Positions 1-7,207 of a stretch of 64,000 nucleotides of DNA are shown piece by piece. The DNA is taken from the NCBI RefSeq assembly GCF_038237375.1, contig NZ_CP151273.1, forward strand, positions 1,178,001 to 1,242,000, in the 5' to 3' direction. How positions within the stretch are numbered: the first letter of the stretch is position 1; each line of letters starts with the position of its first letter. This DNA is from Alcaligenes sp. SDU_A2. Lineage in GTDB: Bacteria > Pseudomonadota > Gammaproteobacteria > Burkholderiales > Burkholderiaceae_B. A model generated the notes under the pieces. The model was not told the DNA's origin. It saw only the letters and a list, made by a program, of their open reading frames with translations, and searched no databases. The translations under genes and the position numbers were made by a program.

Positions 1-1
1 C

Positions 2-289
2 GAACGTCTGCGGTATTACCCCAAGTTTGCTGTAGAAGGTCTGCTGCGTGCCGATAGTGCCGCCCGTGCCGCGTTCTATTCGGTCATGGTCAACAACGGC
101 ATCTTGACCCGCGACGAGGTGCGAGAGCTTGAGGATCGGCCGCCGATGGGTGGGAACGCGGCAGTGCTGACAGTTCAAACCGCCCTGGCACCGCTGGATA
201 GCCTGGGTTCCAACACAGCAGACCAGAACGCCCGCAATGCGATGGCCAACTGGCTGAAAGACTTGATGGCCGGCACGGCCGACACCTGA
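2..289 (+). CDS. Phage portal protein, C-terminal end (partial)
   Basis: This is the tail end of a portal gene whose start lies left of the window; the open frame is already running at base 2. The segment 'EGLLRADSAARAAFY' closely resembles 'EGLLRGDSAARAAFY' in the complete portal at 27597-28814, which identifies an HK97/lambda-type portal, the dodecameric ring at the capsid vertex through which DNA is packaged. The following order protease, capsid, connectors is the usual head-gene order. The visible part is about 95 residues. The two portals are related but clearly not copies of each other. Confidence 0.85.
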   Translation, partial: ERLRYYPKFAVEGLLRADSAARAAFYSVMVNNGILTRDEVRELEDRPPMGGNAAVLTVQTALAPLDSLGSNTADQNARNAMANWLKDLMAGTADT

Positions 290-299
290 GGTATCCCCT

Positions 300-1169
300 A
301 TGAGTATTAAGAACCTGCCGGCTGCGCCGGCCGGACGGCCTTCTGCTGCCGTCAATTCCTATCTGTCGCCTCGTGCTCTTGAGCGGTGGGATGCGGGAGT
401 GCGAGCGACGGCGGACGACCAGGCGGACCGAACCATCAGCATCTATGACGTTATCGGCTATGACTGGTGGACTGGCGAAGGCGTGACGGCCAAGCGTATA
501 TCAGCGGCTTTGCGGTCCATGGGGGCGGGGCCTGTGACCGTCAATATCAATAGCCCCGGCGGTGACCTGTTTGAGGGATTGGCCATCTATAACGTGCTCC
601 GTGAACACCAGGGCCATATCACGACCAAGGTGCTGGGACTGGCGGCATCGTCGGCATCGGTCATTGCCATGGCCGGCGACACCACGCAAATTGCTCGCGC
701 AGGGTTTTTCATGGTCCACAACGGCTGGCTGATCGCTCAGGGCAATCGCCACGACCTGCGTGAGATTGCTGACTGGATGGAGCCGTTTGACGCGGCGATG
801 GCAGACATTTACGCCACACGTACCGGCCAGGACATCGCTGACGTGCGCCGCCAGATGGATGGCGAAACGTGGTTTGGCGGTACGCAGGCGATTGAGCAGG
901 GCTATGCCGACGAAATGCTGAACGCGGACCAAGTGGGCAAAGGTGAAGGTGCCGCCCAAGCCAGTGCTGTCCGCCGCATTGAGGCCGCCATGCGTGCGTC
1001 AGGGCTGCCCCGTAGCGAGGCCCAGCGCCTCATCTCTGATTTCAAGTCCAGTCTGAGCGATTCGACTGGCGGCGGTGCGCCTGATGCCACCGGACGCGGC
1101 TTGAGCGATTCAGCCGCCCTCAGCACCACGGCCGCTTTGGCCGCATCTCTAACCAATATTTTGAAATAG
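300..1169 (+). CDS. ClpP-like prohead protease (S14 family)
   Basis: This 289-residue protein has the ClpP/crotonase-like fold used by many phages as head-maturation protease, cutting the scaffold portion from the capsid protein. Visible motifs are 'INSPGGD' (about residues 83-89), the nucleophile block 'GLAASSAS' with Ser about 117, 'FFMVHN' with His about 140, and an Asp about 187 in 'MDGETW', which together make the Ser-His-Asp triad. The start at 300 follows 'gaggtatcccct', a weak ribosome site, 10 bases after the portal stop. The ~100-residue C-terminal tail is Ser/Ala rich and may act in scaffolding, which is an inference. Confidence 0.9.
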   Translation: MSIKNLPAAPAGRPSAAVNSYLSPRALERWDAGVRATADDQADRTISIYDVIGYDWWTGEGVTAKRISAALRSMGAGPVTVNINSPGGDLFEGLAIYNVLREHQGHITTKVLGLAASSASVIAMAGDTTQIARAGFFMVHNGWLIAQGNRHDLREIADWMEPFDAAMADIYATRTGQDIADVRRQMDGETWFGGTQAIEQGYADEMLNADQVGKGEGAAQASAVRRIEAAMRASGLPRSEAQRLISDFKSSLSDSTGGGAPDATGRGLSDSAALSTTAALAASLTNILK

Positions 1170-1178
1170 GAGCCAACA

Positions 1179-2396
1179 ATGGCGAACCCCGAACAGCAGA
1201 TCGAACAGATCAACGCCAGCCTGAAAACGGTTGGCGACCAGCTCAAGGCGATGGCCGAGAGAGCCGACGCTGACATGAAGGCGCGCGGTGCGCTCGACCA
1301 GCAATTGCGTGCTGACATCGACAAGACCCTGACGACCCAGGGCGAGCTGCAGGCCCGCTTGGCCACCGCCGAGCAGCTGCTTGCAAAGGTTCAGAACGAT
1401 GGCGGCGTGTCCGCTGGCTCGCAATCCATGGGCGAGCAGATTGCCGCGAGCGAGGATTTCCGGGCATTCGCCGGCAACCCGCGGGGGTCGTTCCGTATGC
1501 CGGTGCAAGCCGCCATCGGCTCGGGCGCTGGTTCGGCGGGCGGCCTCATCGTGCCCGACCGCCAACCCGGTATCCAAGCTCCCGCTCTGCAGCGTTTGGT
1601 CGTGCGCGACCTCATCAACTGGGGGCGGACCGCTTCCAATAGCATCGAAGCTGTGCGCGAACTGGTGTTCACCAACAATGCGGCGCCGGTGGGCGAAAAC
1701 CCGAGCGGTGGCAAGCCCGAATCGAATATCACCTTCGAGCCCTATCAGGCGCCGGTGACGACCATCGCTCACTGGATCCACGCTTCTCGCCAGGTGCTGG
1801 CGGATGCTCCGATGCTGCAATCCTACGTGGACGGACGTCTGCGCTATGGCCTGAAGCTCAAGGAAGAAGGGCAGTTGCTCAAGGGTAGCGGCGTCGGCCT
1901 GAACATCGACGGCATCTACACCCAGGCTTCGAGCTATGCGAATCCTGGCGTTCTGGTGCAGGCAGAGACGCGAATCGACCGTCTGCGCCTCGCGCTTTTG
2001 CAGGTAGAGCTGTCCGAGTATTGGGCCGATGCCATCGTGATTAGCCCCCTGGACTGGGCAGCCATCGAGCTGACCAAGACCGATGACAACGGCTATCTGT
2101 TCGCCAATCCGCGCGCTCAAAACCTTCCGGGCCTGTGGGGTCGCAACGTCGTACCCACCCAGGCCATGGAGGTGAGCGAGTTTCTGGTGGGTGCTTTCGG
2201 CGGCGGCCTCGCTGTTCAGGGCTGGGACCGAGAGGATGTCAGCATCATGGTATCGCTGGAGGACCGCGACAACGTGATCAAAAACATGGTGACCATTCTT
2301 TGCGAGGAGCGCGTCGGCTTGGAAGTGCGCCGCCCTCAGGCGTTCGTGAAGGGCAGCTTTGAGGGAATTGACGCAGTTCCGGGTGCGGGCGGCTGA
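1179..2396 (+). CDS. Major capsid protein (HK97 family)
   Basis: This 405-residue protein has an N-terminal coiled-coil-like region (about residues 1-95, rich in Glu, Gln, Lys and Leu) like the delta scaffold domain that the protease removes, followed by an HK97-fold shell domain with segments such as 'LINWGRTASNSIE', 'WIHASRQVLADAP' and 'DRDNVIKNMVTILCEERVGLEV' type patterns near the C-terminus. It forms the icosahedral head. It lies 9 bases after the protease gene with 'aggagcc' as ribosome site. A second, quite different HK97 capsid gene lies at 25843-27060 in the neighbouring satellite. Confidence 0.92.
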   Translation: MANPEQQIEQINASLKTVGDQLKAMAERADADMKARGALDQQLRADIDKTLTTQGELQARLATAEQLLAKVQNDGGVSAGSQSMGEQIAASEDFRAFAGNPRGSFRMPVQAAIGSGAGSAGGLIVPDRQPGIQAPALQRLVVRDLINWGRTASNSIEAVRELVFTNNAAPVGENPSGGKPESNITFEPYQAPVTTIAHWIHASRQVLADAPMLQSYVDGRLRYGLKLKEEGQLLKGSGVGLNIDGIYTQASSYANPGVLVQAETRIDRLRLALLQVELSEYWADAIVISPLDWAAIELTKTDDNGYLFANPRAQNLPGLWGRNVVPTQAMEVSEFLVGAFGGGLAVQGWDREDVSIMVSLEDRDNVIKNMVTILCEERVGLEVRRPQAFVKGSFEGIDAVPGAGG

Positions 2397-2447
2397 TAAG
2401 CGCGGGGCGGCGCTTTGTCTGGCCGCCCCAGCCTTAAAGGAATCGAT

Positions 2448-2924
2448 ATGAAAGTAAAAGCGATTTTCTCGTTTGACCATGATGGCGCCAGGCGACGGGG
2501 TGACGAGTTTGAGGTCTCTGATCGGGTAGGGAATCAACTGATCAACAAGGGACTAGCTCGTCTCATGGAATGTGTGGCTACTGCTCCGGCTCTTCCTGCC
2601 GTCCAGGCAAATGACATGCCAAGCGCAGATGAGAATGCTGCCGTTGCACTGGTGGCAGTTTCTGGCGTGGCGGACGGCCCGGTAGCGCAGGCCCAGGCAG
2701 GTGGCGCCCCAGGCGTAGGTGAGGATGCTGCCGTTGCGTTGGTGGCAGTTTCTGGCGTTGCGGATGGTCCGATAGCGCAGGCCCAGGCAGGTGACACCCC
2801 AAGCGCAGGTGAGGATGCTGCCGTTGCTACGGAGCTGTTTCAGGATGACGCCGCACCTGGCACCGGCTCTGGCCGCAAAGCAAAACGGGCATCTGCTCCA
2901 GTTGAAGGAGCTGAGCCAAAGTAA
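2448..2924 (+). CDS. Hypothetical phage head-region protein with tandem repeats
   Basis: This 158-residue protein sits between the capsid gene and the head-tail connector. The first ~45 residues ('MKVKAIFSFDHDG', 'NKGLARLM') form a small conserved-looking domain often found at this position in phage head operons. The rest is Ala/Val rich and built from 30-residue repeats ('DAAVALVAVSGVADG'). The start at 2448 is preferred because 'aaagga' lies 7 bases upstream; an in-frame TTG at 2415 has no such site. A role in head decoration or head-tail joining is possible, but nothing in the sequence proves it. Confidence 0.7.
   Translation: MKVKAIFSFDHDGARRRGDEFEVSDRVGNQLINKGLARLMECVATAPALPAVQANDMPSADENAAVALVAVSGVADGPVAQAQAGGAPGVGEDAAVALVAVSGVADGPIAQAQAGDTPSAGEDAAVATELFQDDAAPGTGSGRKAKRASAPVEGAEPK
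2611..2832 (+). repeat. 90-bp in-frame tandem repeat, about 2.5 copies
   Basis: Units begin at 2611, 2701 and 2791 and are nearly identical (for example 'gctgccgttgc' recurs at an exact 90-base spacing). Each unit codes 30 residues. The period is a multiple of three, so unit gain or loss keeps the reading frame. Confidence 0.9.
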
Positions 2925-2935
2925 AAGGGGTGAGC

Positions 2936-3259
2936 ATGCAGGAACTAGATTTCTTGCCGCTGGAGCTAATCAAGGCTCAGTTGCGTTTGGAGCTGGATGA
3001 CACCGACGAGGACAGGCTTTTGATTCATATGAGCCGTTCCGCTGTTGACTATGCCAGCAATTACTTGGGGCGACCCATCCCTTGGCTAAATCCCGACGGC
3101 ACAGAGGCTGTTGTCCCTGCGTCGGTGGTGTCTGCGTTGCTGATGATTGTGTCTGATCTATTTACCAATAGAGAAGGCGCGATGCGGGATGCACGTATTT
3201 ATGACAACCCTGCAGTGGGCAACTATTTGCATTTCTATCGTGTGGGGATAGGGGCATGA
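2936..3259 (+). CDS. Head-tail connector (gp6-like)
   Basis: This 107-residue protein is of the phage gp6-like connector family: short, helical and acidic, with the typical 'LIKAQLRLELDDTDEDRLL' start and a 'LLMIVSDLFTNREGAM' helix that in this family packs under the portal. It joins the portal to the tail-completion proteins. Two starts are possible (GTG 2930, ATG 2936); the ATG has 'aaaagggg' at a good distance. Its stop overlaps the next gene by 4 bases, indicating translational coupling. A paralogue with the same layout ends the satellite at 31190-31468. Confidence 0.85.
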   Translation: MQELDFLPLELIKAQLRLELDDTDEDRLLIHMSRSAVDYASNYLGRPIPWLNPDGTEAVVPASVVSALLMIVSDLFTNREGAMRDARIYDNPAVGNYLHFYRVGIGA

Positions 3260-3630
3260 GTAAAGGATCAAGGGCGGGTGCGCCAACATTCTCTGAGCCA
3301 TTCGCTGGTGAGCTGAGCAAACGCGTTCAGATTCGATTGTGCCGGGACCATCCGGTCGGTTGGTCGGGTGTGACAGAGCAACGTCTAGATCCGATACGTC
3401 GCTGGGCAGCGTTGACGCCGGTTGGAACTGCTGTCTGGACTGCTACGGCACAGACGGACGAACGAATAACCCATCGTTGTCTTTTGCGTTATCTGGATGG
3501 CATTACCAATCAGCACGAGATTTTCTATGCCGGCAGAGTTTACCGGGTGCGGCGGGTCGCCCCGCTGCGTGGGGAGCGTCAGTTTTTGGTGCTCGACCTT
3601 GAAGAATTTGGGGATGGGGAGCTGGTATGA
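3256..3630 (+). CDS. Phage head-tail joining (head closure) protein
   Basis: This 124-residue protein has the SPP1 gp16-like head-closure layout: an N-terminal 'LSKRVQIRLC' strand, a central 'RRWAALTPVGTAVWTATAQTDE' region and a C-terminal 'YAGRVYRVRRVAPLRGERQFLVLDLEE' beta hairpin. These proteins plug the connector after DNA packaging and form the docking face for the tail. The gene overlaps both neighbours by 4 bases (ATGA type), so the head-tail genes are read as one coupled block. Confidence 0.82.
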   Translation: MSKGSRAGAPTFSEPFAGELSKRVQIRLCRDHPVGWSGVTEQRLDPIRRWAALTPVGTAVWTATAQTDERITHRCLLRYLDGITNQHEIFYAGRVYRVRRVAPLRGERQFLVLDLEEFGDGELV

Positions 3631-4064
3631 AATCCACTGGAATACAAGCAAAGCTTGGGTTCGATGGCTACGAAAATATCAGCCAGATGTTGTTCAAGCG
3701 TGGTCCGATGCGTAAGGCGTTTCGTGATGCTGGCCGCATGGTCGCAAAGGCTTCACGAAAAAAGATTGCCAAGCGTGGTAATGGCGGTGGCTACCCCAAT
3801 CGACAAACAGGACGGATGGCCAAGTCGATCAAGGTACGTCTGGGTTCGGGTGGGTTCTACGCAAAAGTCCAGCACCAGATGCCGACGCCCGCCAGCAAGT
3901 GGAATGCTGATCCTAGAAAACAAGGCTTCTATCCGGCGTTCCTGCACTACGGCACAAAGCGCGGTCTGCGCTCCAGGGGCAACTGGATTGCTGATGCACT
4001 GACTGAACAGGAAGGCGCTGTCATGCAGCGTCTACGGGCCTCATTGAACGAGGCACTGAAATGA
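3627..4064 (+). CDS. Tail completion protein, HK97 gp10-like
   Basis: This 145-residue basic protein is rich in Lys and Arg in its first half ('MVAKASRKKIAKRG', 'NRQTGRMAKSIKV') and has a C-terminal helix 'EGAVMQRLRASLNEALK'. The position between head closure and tail terminator, and the pattern 'G-R-x-A-x-S-I-K-V', fit the gp10-like neck or tail-completion family. It overlaps the next gene by 4 bases. Family assignment is from pattern and position, not a search. Confidence 0.7.
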   Translation: MKSTGIQAKLGFDGYENISQMLFKRGPMRKAFRDAGRMVAKASRKKIAKRGNGGGYPNRQTGRMAKSIKVRLGSGGFYAKVQHQMPTPASKWNADPRKQGFYPAFLHYGTKRGLRSRGNWIADALTEQEGAVMQRLRASLNEALK

Positions 4065-4663
4065 AACTGTCCGATGTTGTAGGCCATTTGCGCGCCTACT
4101 GCCCGACTTTTGACAGGCGGGTGTTTGTCGCTATCGACTTCAAGCCTGAGCGTGAGCAGGTCAAGGTTGTTGTGCCGGCTTTGGTGGTGATGCCGGCCGA
4201 CGATGAGGCCAGGCCTCCAATTGCCCAGAACCTGGCCGTGCAGGAGGTTATCGACCGCTTCACGGTTGTGTTGATGATGGCGACGGCGAGCAACGAACGG
4301 GGTGATGCAACCGCAGACGCGCTGCATGACCTACGTGCCGAGGTCTGGCGGGCCTTGTTGGGTTGGCACCCTGGCGATGAGTACGAGCCTATCGAGTACG
4401 AGGGCGGCGAAATTATCGACATGAACCGCGCTGTGACGTATTACGGCATGACGTTTTCCGCTGAGCTGACCGTGGGGTATTCAAACGGGCTGCCGGCGGA
4501 CACCATCCCTCAAACCTGGCAGGAGTATGAACTGGCGCAGCTCCCGCTACTGAGGCGCTTGGACATTAGTGTGGATGTGATTGATCCCATCGCAGATCCC
4601 AATCTGCAAAAGCCAGGACCGGATGGCCGGACTGAATTCAAACTGCAAGAGGATGTGTCATGA
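4061..4663 (+). CDS. Phage tail terminator-like protein
   Basis: This 200-residue protein precedes the DUF2635 and sheath genes, the place where Mu-like phages carry the gp37-type tail terminator, which caps the tail tube and stops its growth. Visible features are an N-terminal helix ('LSDVVGHLRAYCPTF'), strands 'VKVVVPALVVMPADDEA' and 'DRFTVVLMMATASNERGD', and 'YYGMTFSAELTVGY' near the centre of the second half. It is coupled by 4-base overlaps on both sides. Confidence 0.65.
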   Translation: MKLSDVVGHLRAYCPTFDRRVFVAIDFKPEREQVKVVVPALVVMPADDEARPPIAQNLAVQEVIDRFTVVLMMATASNERGDATADALHDLRAEVWRALLGWHPGDEYEPIEYEGGEIIDMNRAVTYYGMTFSAELTVGYSNGLPADTIPQTWQEYELAQLPLLRRLDISVDVIDPIADPNLQKPGPDGRTEFKLQEDVS

Positions 4664-4842
4664 AGAAAATGCACGTGGTGCCGGTGGAGGGCCGGATGGT
4701 GCTGGACCCCGAGCGCGGGGCGGTGCTGACCGGCGAGGGCTGGGCAGTTCCCAAAACACAGTATTGGATGCGGCGCCTGTTCGATGGCGACGTGACGACC
4801 AAGCAAGACGATGCCCCAGCAGCGGGCAAAAAGGAGCGTTGA
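4660..4842 (+). CDS. Small DUF2635-type phage tail protein
   Basis: This 60-residue protein has the pattern 'VVPVEGRMVLDPERG', then 'VPKTQYWMRRLFDGDV', characteristic of the DUF2635 family (Mu gp38-like) that always precedes the sheath gene in Mu-like tails. Its function is not known. The start overlaps the stop of the upstream gene, and the sheath ATG follows one base after its stop. Confidence 0.8.
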   Translation: MKKMHVVPVEGRMVLDPERGAVLTGEGWAVPKTQYWMRRLFDGDVTTKQDDAPAAGKKER

Positions 4843-4843
4843 C

Positions 4844-6337
4844 ATGGCGGTCAGCATGAATCAAATCCCGAATGATCTGCGCGTGCCGCTGTTCTACGCG
4901 GAAATGGATAATAGCCAGGCAAACAGCGGCGCGACGCAACTGCGGCGCCTGCTCATCGGGGCGGTCAATGACGACGTGACCGCCGCACCGGCTCTGCAGC
5001 TGCCTTCGTCCTCCGACGATGTTGCCACGATTGCGGGCCGTGGCTCGATGCTTCACGAAATGCACATGGCCAGCCGGCGCGTTGACCCCATGGGTGAAAT
5101 CTGGATCCTGCCGGTCAATGTCACGGGAGCCAAGGCATCGGGAAAATTTACCGTTGCGGGCACCGCGTCGGCGGCCGGCGTGCTGTCGGCCTATGTGGGC
5201 GACGCGCGGGTTGCGGTGACGGTAGCCAGCGGCCAGGCCGCCGCCGATGTGGCTACGGCTCTGGCTGCGGCTATCAATGCGGCGACGCTGGCTGTAACGG
5301 CTGCAGCTGCCGCTGGCGTTGTGACCGTGACTGCGAAATTTTCCGGTGAGCTGGGCAATGATCTGCGCCTGGCTGTCAATCTGCGAGGCTCGGCGGGCGG
5401 AGAGGTTGTGCCGTCGGGTCTGACCGTCGCGGTTACTCCCATGGCAGGTGGCGTAGGGGTGCCAGATCTGGACGTCGCGCTGGCGTTGCTGGGCGATGCG
5501 CCGTTCGAGTTCATCACCCATCCGTTCACCGACGCCGGTTCGCTGGCGGCTTTCCAGGCCTTGATGGATGACACCTCTGGTCGCTGGGCATGGCTCAAGA
5601 AAATTTACGGACATGTGTACTCGGCCCGGCGCGGCACGATGGGCCAGTTGGTGGCCTTCGGTCGTGGTGCTACCAATGACCAGCATATGACGGTCGCCGC
5701 CGTCGAGCCCGAGGCGCCCACGTCGGTGTGGCGGTGGGTCGCGGATTTTGCCGGGCGAACAGCTGTGTTCATTGCGGCGGATCCGGCGCGGCCCACGCAG
5801 ACGGGTGCGCTGCTCAGCTGCATGCCGGCGCCAGAGGGTCGCCGTTTTGGCCTGCTGGAGAATAACTCGTTGCTGTGGGCGGGTGTGGCCACGTCCTATT
5901 ACGAGGGCGGGTATCAGCGGATCCAGCGTGCAGTCACCCTGTACCAGAAAAATGCGTTCGGTCAGCCCGATGACAGCTATCTGGACAGCGAGACGATGCA
6001 CCAGTCTGCGGCGATTCTGCGCCGGTTGGAGGCGGTCATTACCAGCAAATTCGCACGCCACAAGCTGGCCGACGACGGCACCCGCTTCGGGCCTGGCCAG
6101 TCAATTGTCACACCTAAGACCATCCGTGGCGAACTGATCGCCGAGTACGAGCGCATGGAGCGATTGGGCCTGGTGGAGAACCTGCAACTGTTCGCGCGCT
6201 ACCTGATCGTGGAGCGCGACGAAACAAACCCGAACCGGGTCAATGTTCTGTTCCCGCCTGACTACGTGAACCAGCTGCGCATCGTCGCGCTGCGCAACGA
6301 GTTCCGCCTGCAGTATCCCGACACGATGGCGGCATAG
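4844..6337 (+). CDS. Contractile tail sheath protein (Mu gpL-like)
   Basis: This 497-residue sheath subunit forms the outer contractile cylinder of the tail. Evidence is its length, its position before the tube protein, an Ala/Val-rich beta insertion (about residues 85-195, 'GTASAAGVLSAYVGDARV') and a C-terminal domain with 'GELIAEYERMERLGLVEN' and 'VNVLFPPDYVNQLRIVALRNEF' type segments typical of the family. ATG 4844 is chosen over an upstream in-frame start at 4811 because 'aaggag' lies 8 bases before it. The sheath shows the phage is a myovirus even though its head is HK97-like. Confidence 0.9.
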   Translation: MAVSMNQIPNDLRVPLFYAEMDNSQANSGATQLRRLLIGAVNDDVTAAPALQLPSSSDDVATIAGRGSMLHEMHMASRRVDPMGEIWILPVNVTGAKASGKFTVAGTASAAGVLSAYVGDARVAVTVASGQAAADVATALAAAINAATLAVTAAAAAGVVTVTAKFSGELGNDLRLAVNLRGSAGGEVVPSGLTVAVTPMAGGVGVPDLDVALALLGDAPFEFITHPFTDAGSLAAFQALMDDTSGRWAWLKKIYGHVYSARRGTMGQLVAFGRGATNDQHMTVAAVEPEAPTSVWRWVADFAGRTAVFIAADPARPTQTGALLSCMPAPEGRRFGLLENNSLLWAGVATSYYEGGYQRIQRAVTLYQKNAFGQPDDSYLDSETMHQSAAILRRLEAVITSKFARHKLADDGTRFGPGQSIVTPKTIRGELIAEYERMERLGLVENLQLFARYLIVERDETNPNRVNVLFPPDYVNQLRIVALRNEFRLQYPDTMAA

Positions 6338-6364
6338 CCACCGCGTCACTTTTGATTGAACCCA

Positions 6365-6392
6365 GGCCCGCCATTGAGCGGGCCTTTTCTTT
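6365..6392 (+). terminator. Rho-independent terminator after sheath gene
   Basis: A perfect 7-bp stem (GGCCCGC, loop, GCGGGCC) is followed by TTTTCTTT. It lies between sheath and tube genes and may lower transcription of downstream genes or give the tube gene its own messenger end. Confidence 0.8.
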
Positions 6393-6403
6393 GGGAGCTG
6401 GAC

Positions 6404-6757
6404 ATGGGCCAGAAAGTAGCAGGGACAGTCTACGTCAAAGTGGACGGTCAACAGTTGGTGATCACTGGCGGCGTGGAATGCCCTATCGGCGATGTGATCC
6501 GCGAAACCGTCGAAGGTGCGCCGGGCTATTTTACCGAGCGCGACCGCGTGCCGTACGTGAAGGTCGAGGCATTGCATACGGCGGATTTCCCGGTGGATGT
6601 GATCGCCAACGGCACGGACATGACCGTCCAGGCCGAGTACCGCAACGGCAAAACCTACGTGCTGACGGGCGCCTACATGGTCGGCGAGACGACCAGCACC
6701 GGGGACGACGGCAAAGTCACGTTGGAATTCAACGGCGTTAAAGGGATCTGGCAATGA
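6404..6757 (+). CDS. Tail tube protein (Mu gpM-like)
   Basis: This 117-residue protein forms the inner tube that is pushed through the envelope on sheath contraction. It follows the sheath gene directly and shows the family's start 'KVAGTVYVKVDGQQL' and a C-terminal 'VTLEFNGVKGIW' strand. The start at 6404 has 'ggga' upstream. The longer open frame from 6356 would run through the terminator hairpin and is rejected. It overlaps the chaperone gene by 4 bases. Confidence 0.88.
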   Translation: MGQKVAGTVYVKVDGQQLVITGGVECPIGDVIRETVEGAPGYFTERDRVPYVKVEALHTADFPVDVIANGTDMTVQAEYRNGKTYVLTGAYMVGETTSTGDDGKVTLEFNGVKGIWQ

Positions 6758-7077
6758 GCGATGCGAAATTTCTGACGGTGAAGACTTTGTCCGCCTCTAT
6801 CAATGCCTACGGCAAAGAGTACACGGAGCTGCGGCTGCGCGAGCCGGCGGTGGCTGATGTACGGGCGCTGAAGTCCTTGCCCTATTCGTTTGCGCCCGAG
6901 GATCAGGTCCCACGCCCACTGCTGGATGTGTGCGCGCGGTACATCGCGCGTCTGGGCGAGGTGCCTGAGTCGGCGGTGGATCAGTTGGGGATGCGGGACT
7001 TTCACGAGCTGGCATGGGCGGTAGTCGGTTTTTTTATCAGTCAGGGCTCGGACCCGGCAGCACAGTCTCAGGCCTGA
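6754..7077 (+). CDS. Tail assembly chaperone, short form (E-like)
   Basis: This 107-residue zero-frame product lies between tube and tape measure. It matches the Mu gp41/P2 gpE position: 'TELRLREPAVADVRALKSL' near the N-terminus and 'LGMRDFHELAWAVVGFF' near the end. The short form binds the tape measure protein during tail assembly. A run of seven T at 7029-7035 close to the 3' end lets part of the ribosomes shift to the -1 frame and make the longer form listed next. Confidence 0.85.
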   Translation: MSDAKFLTVKTLSASINAYGKEYTELRLREPAVADVRALKSLPYSFAPEDQVPRPLLDVCARYIARLGEVPESAVDQLGMRDFHELAWAVVGFFISQGSDPAAQSQA

Positions 7078-7205
7078 TTGATTACGCCTACTCGGCCGCC
7101 TATTTCTGGCGGCTGGATCCTTTTGCGGTCATGGATCGGCCGCTGTCCGATGTGTTTGAAATGACCAGCCAGGCGCATCGGGTTGCGAACGAAATGAAGG
7201 AGTAG
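6754..7205 (+). CDS. Tail assembly chaperone, -1 frameshift fusion (E-E')
   Basis: The frame from 6754 continues after a -1 shift at the T7 run (7029-7035) into the overlapping frame that ends at 7205, giving about 150 residues. The added part reads 'YQSGLGPGSTVSG', then 'AAYFWRLDPFAVMDRPLSDVFEM', a membrane-free helical extension. That extension has no credible independent start: the only ATG, at 7014, lies inside the E frame without a ribosome site. Two chaperone forms made by frameshifting just before the tape measure gene is a well-known arrangement in long-tailed phages. Confidence 0.75.
7029..7035 (+). promoter_or_regulatory. Slippery site for programmed -1 frameshift
   Basis: Seven T residues are read as GGT TTT TTT ATC in the zero frame and fit the X XXY YYZ rule with both tRNA-Phe re-pairing perfectly. 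The -1 frame stays open for 56 codons afterwards. Confidence 0.75.
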
Positions 7206-7207
7206 CT

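Noticed and set aside
1149-2537. 462-codon open frame on the minus strand opposite the prophage capsid gene
   Set aside because: No ribosome site and no protein-like motifs; it mirrors the codon bias of the well-supported capsid gene.
4658-6061. 467-codon minus-strand frame opposite the sheath gene
   Set aside because: Shadow of the sheath gene with His/Arg-rich composition and no start signal.
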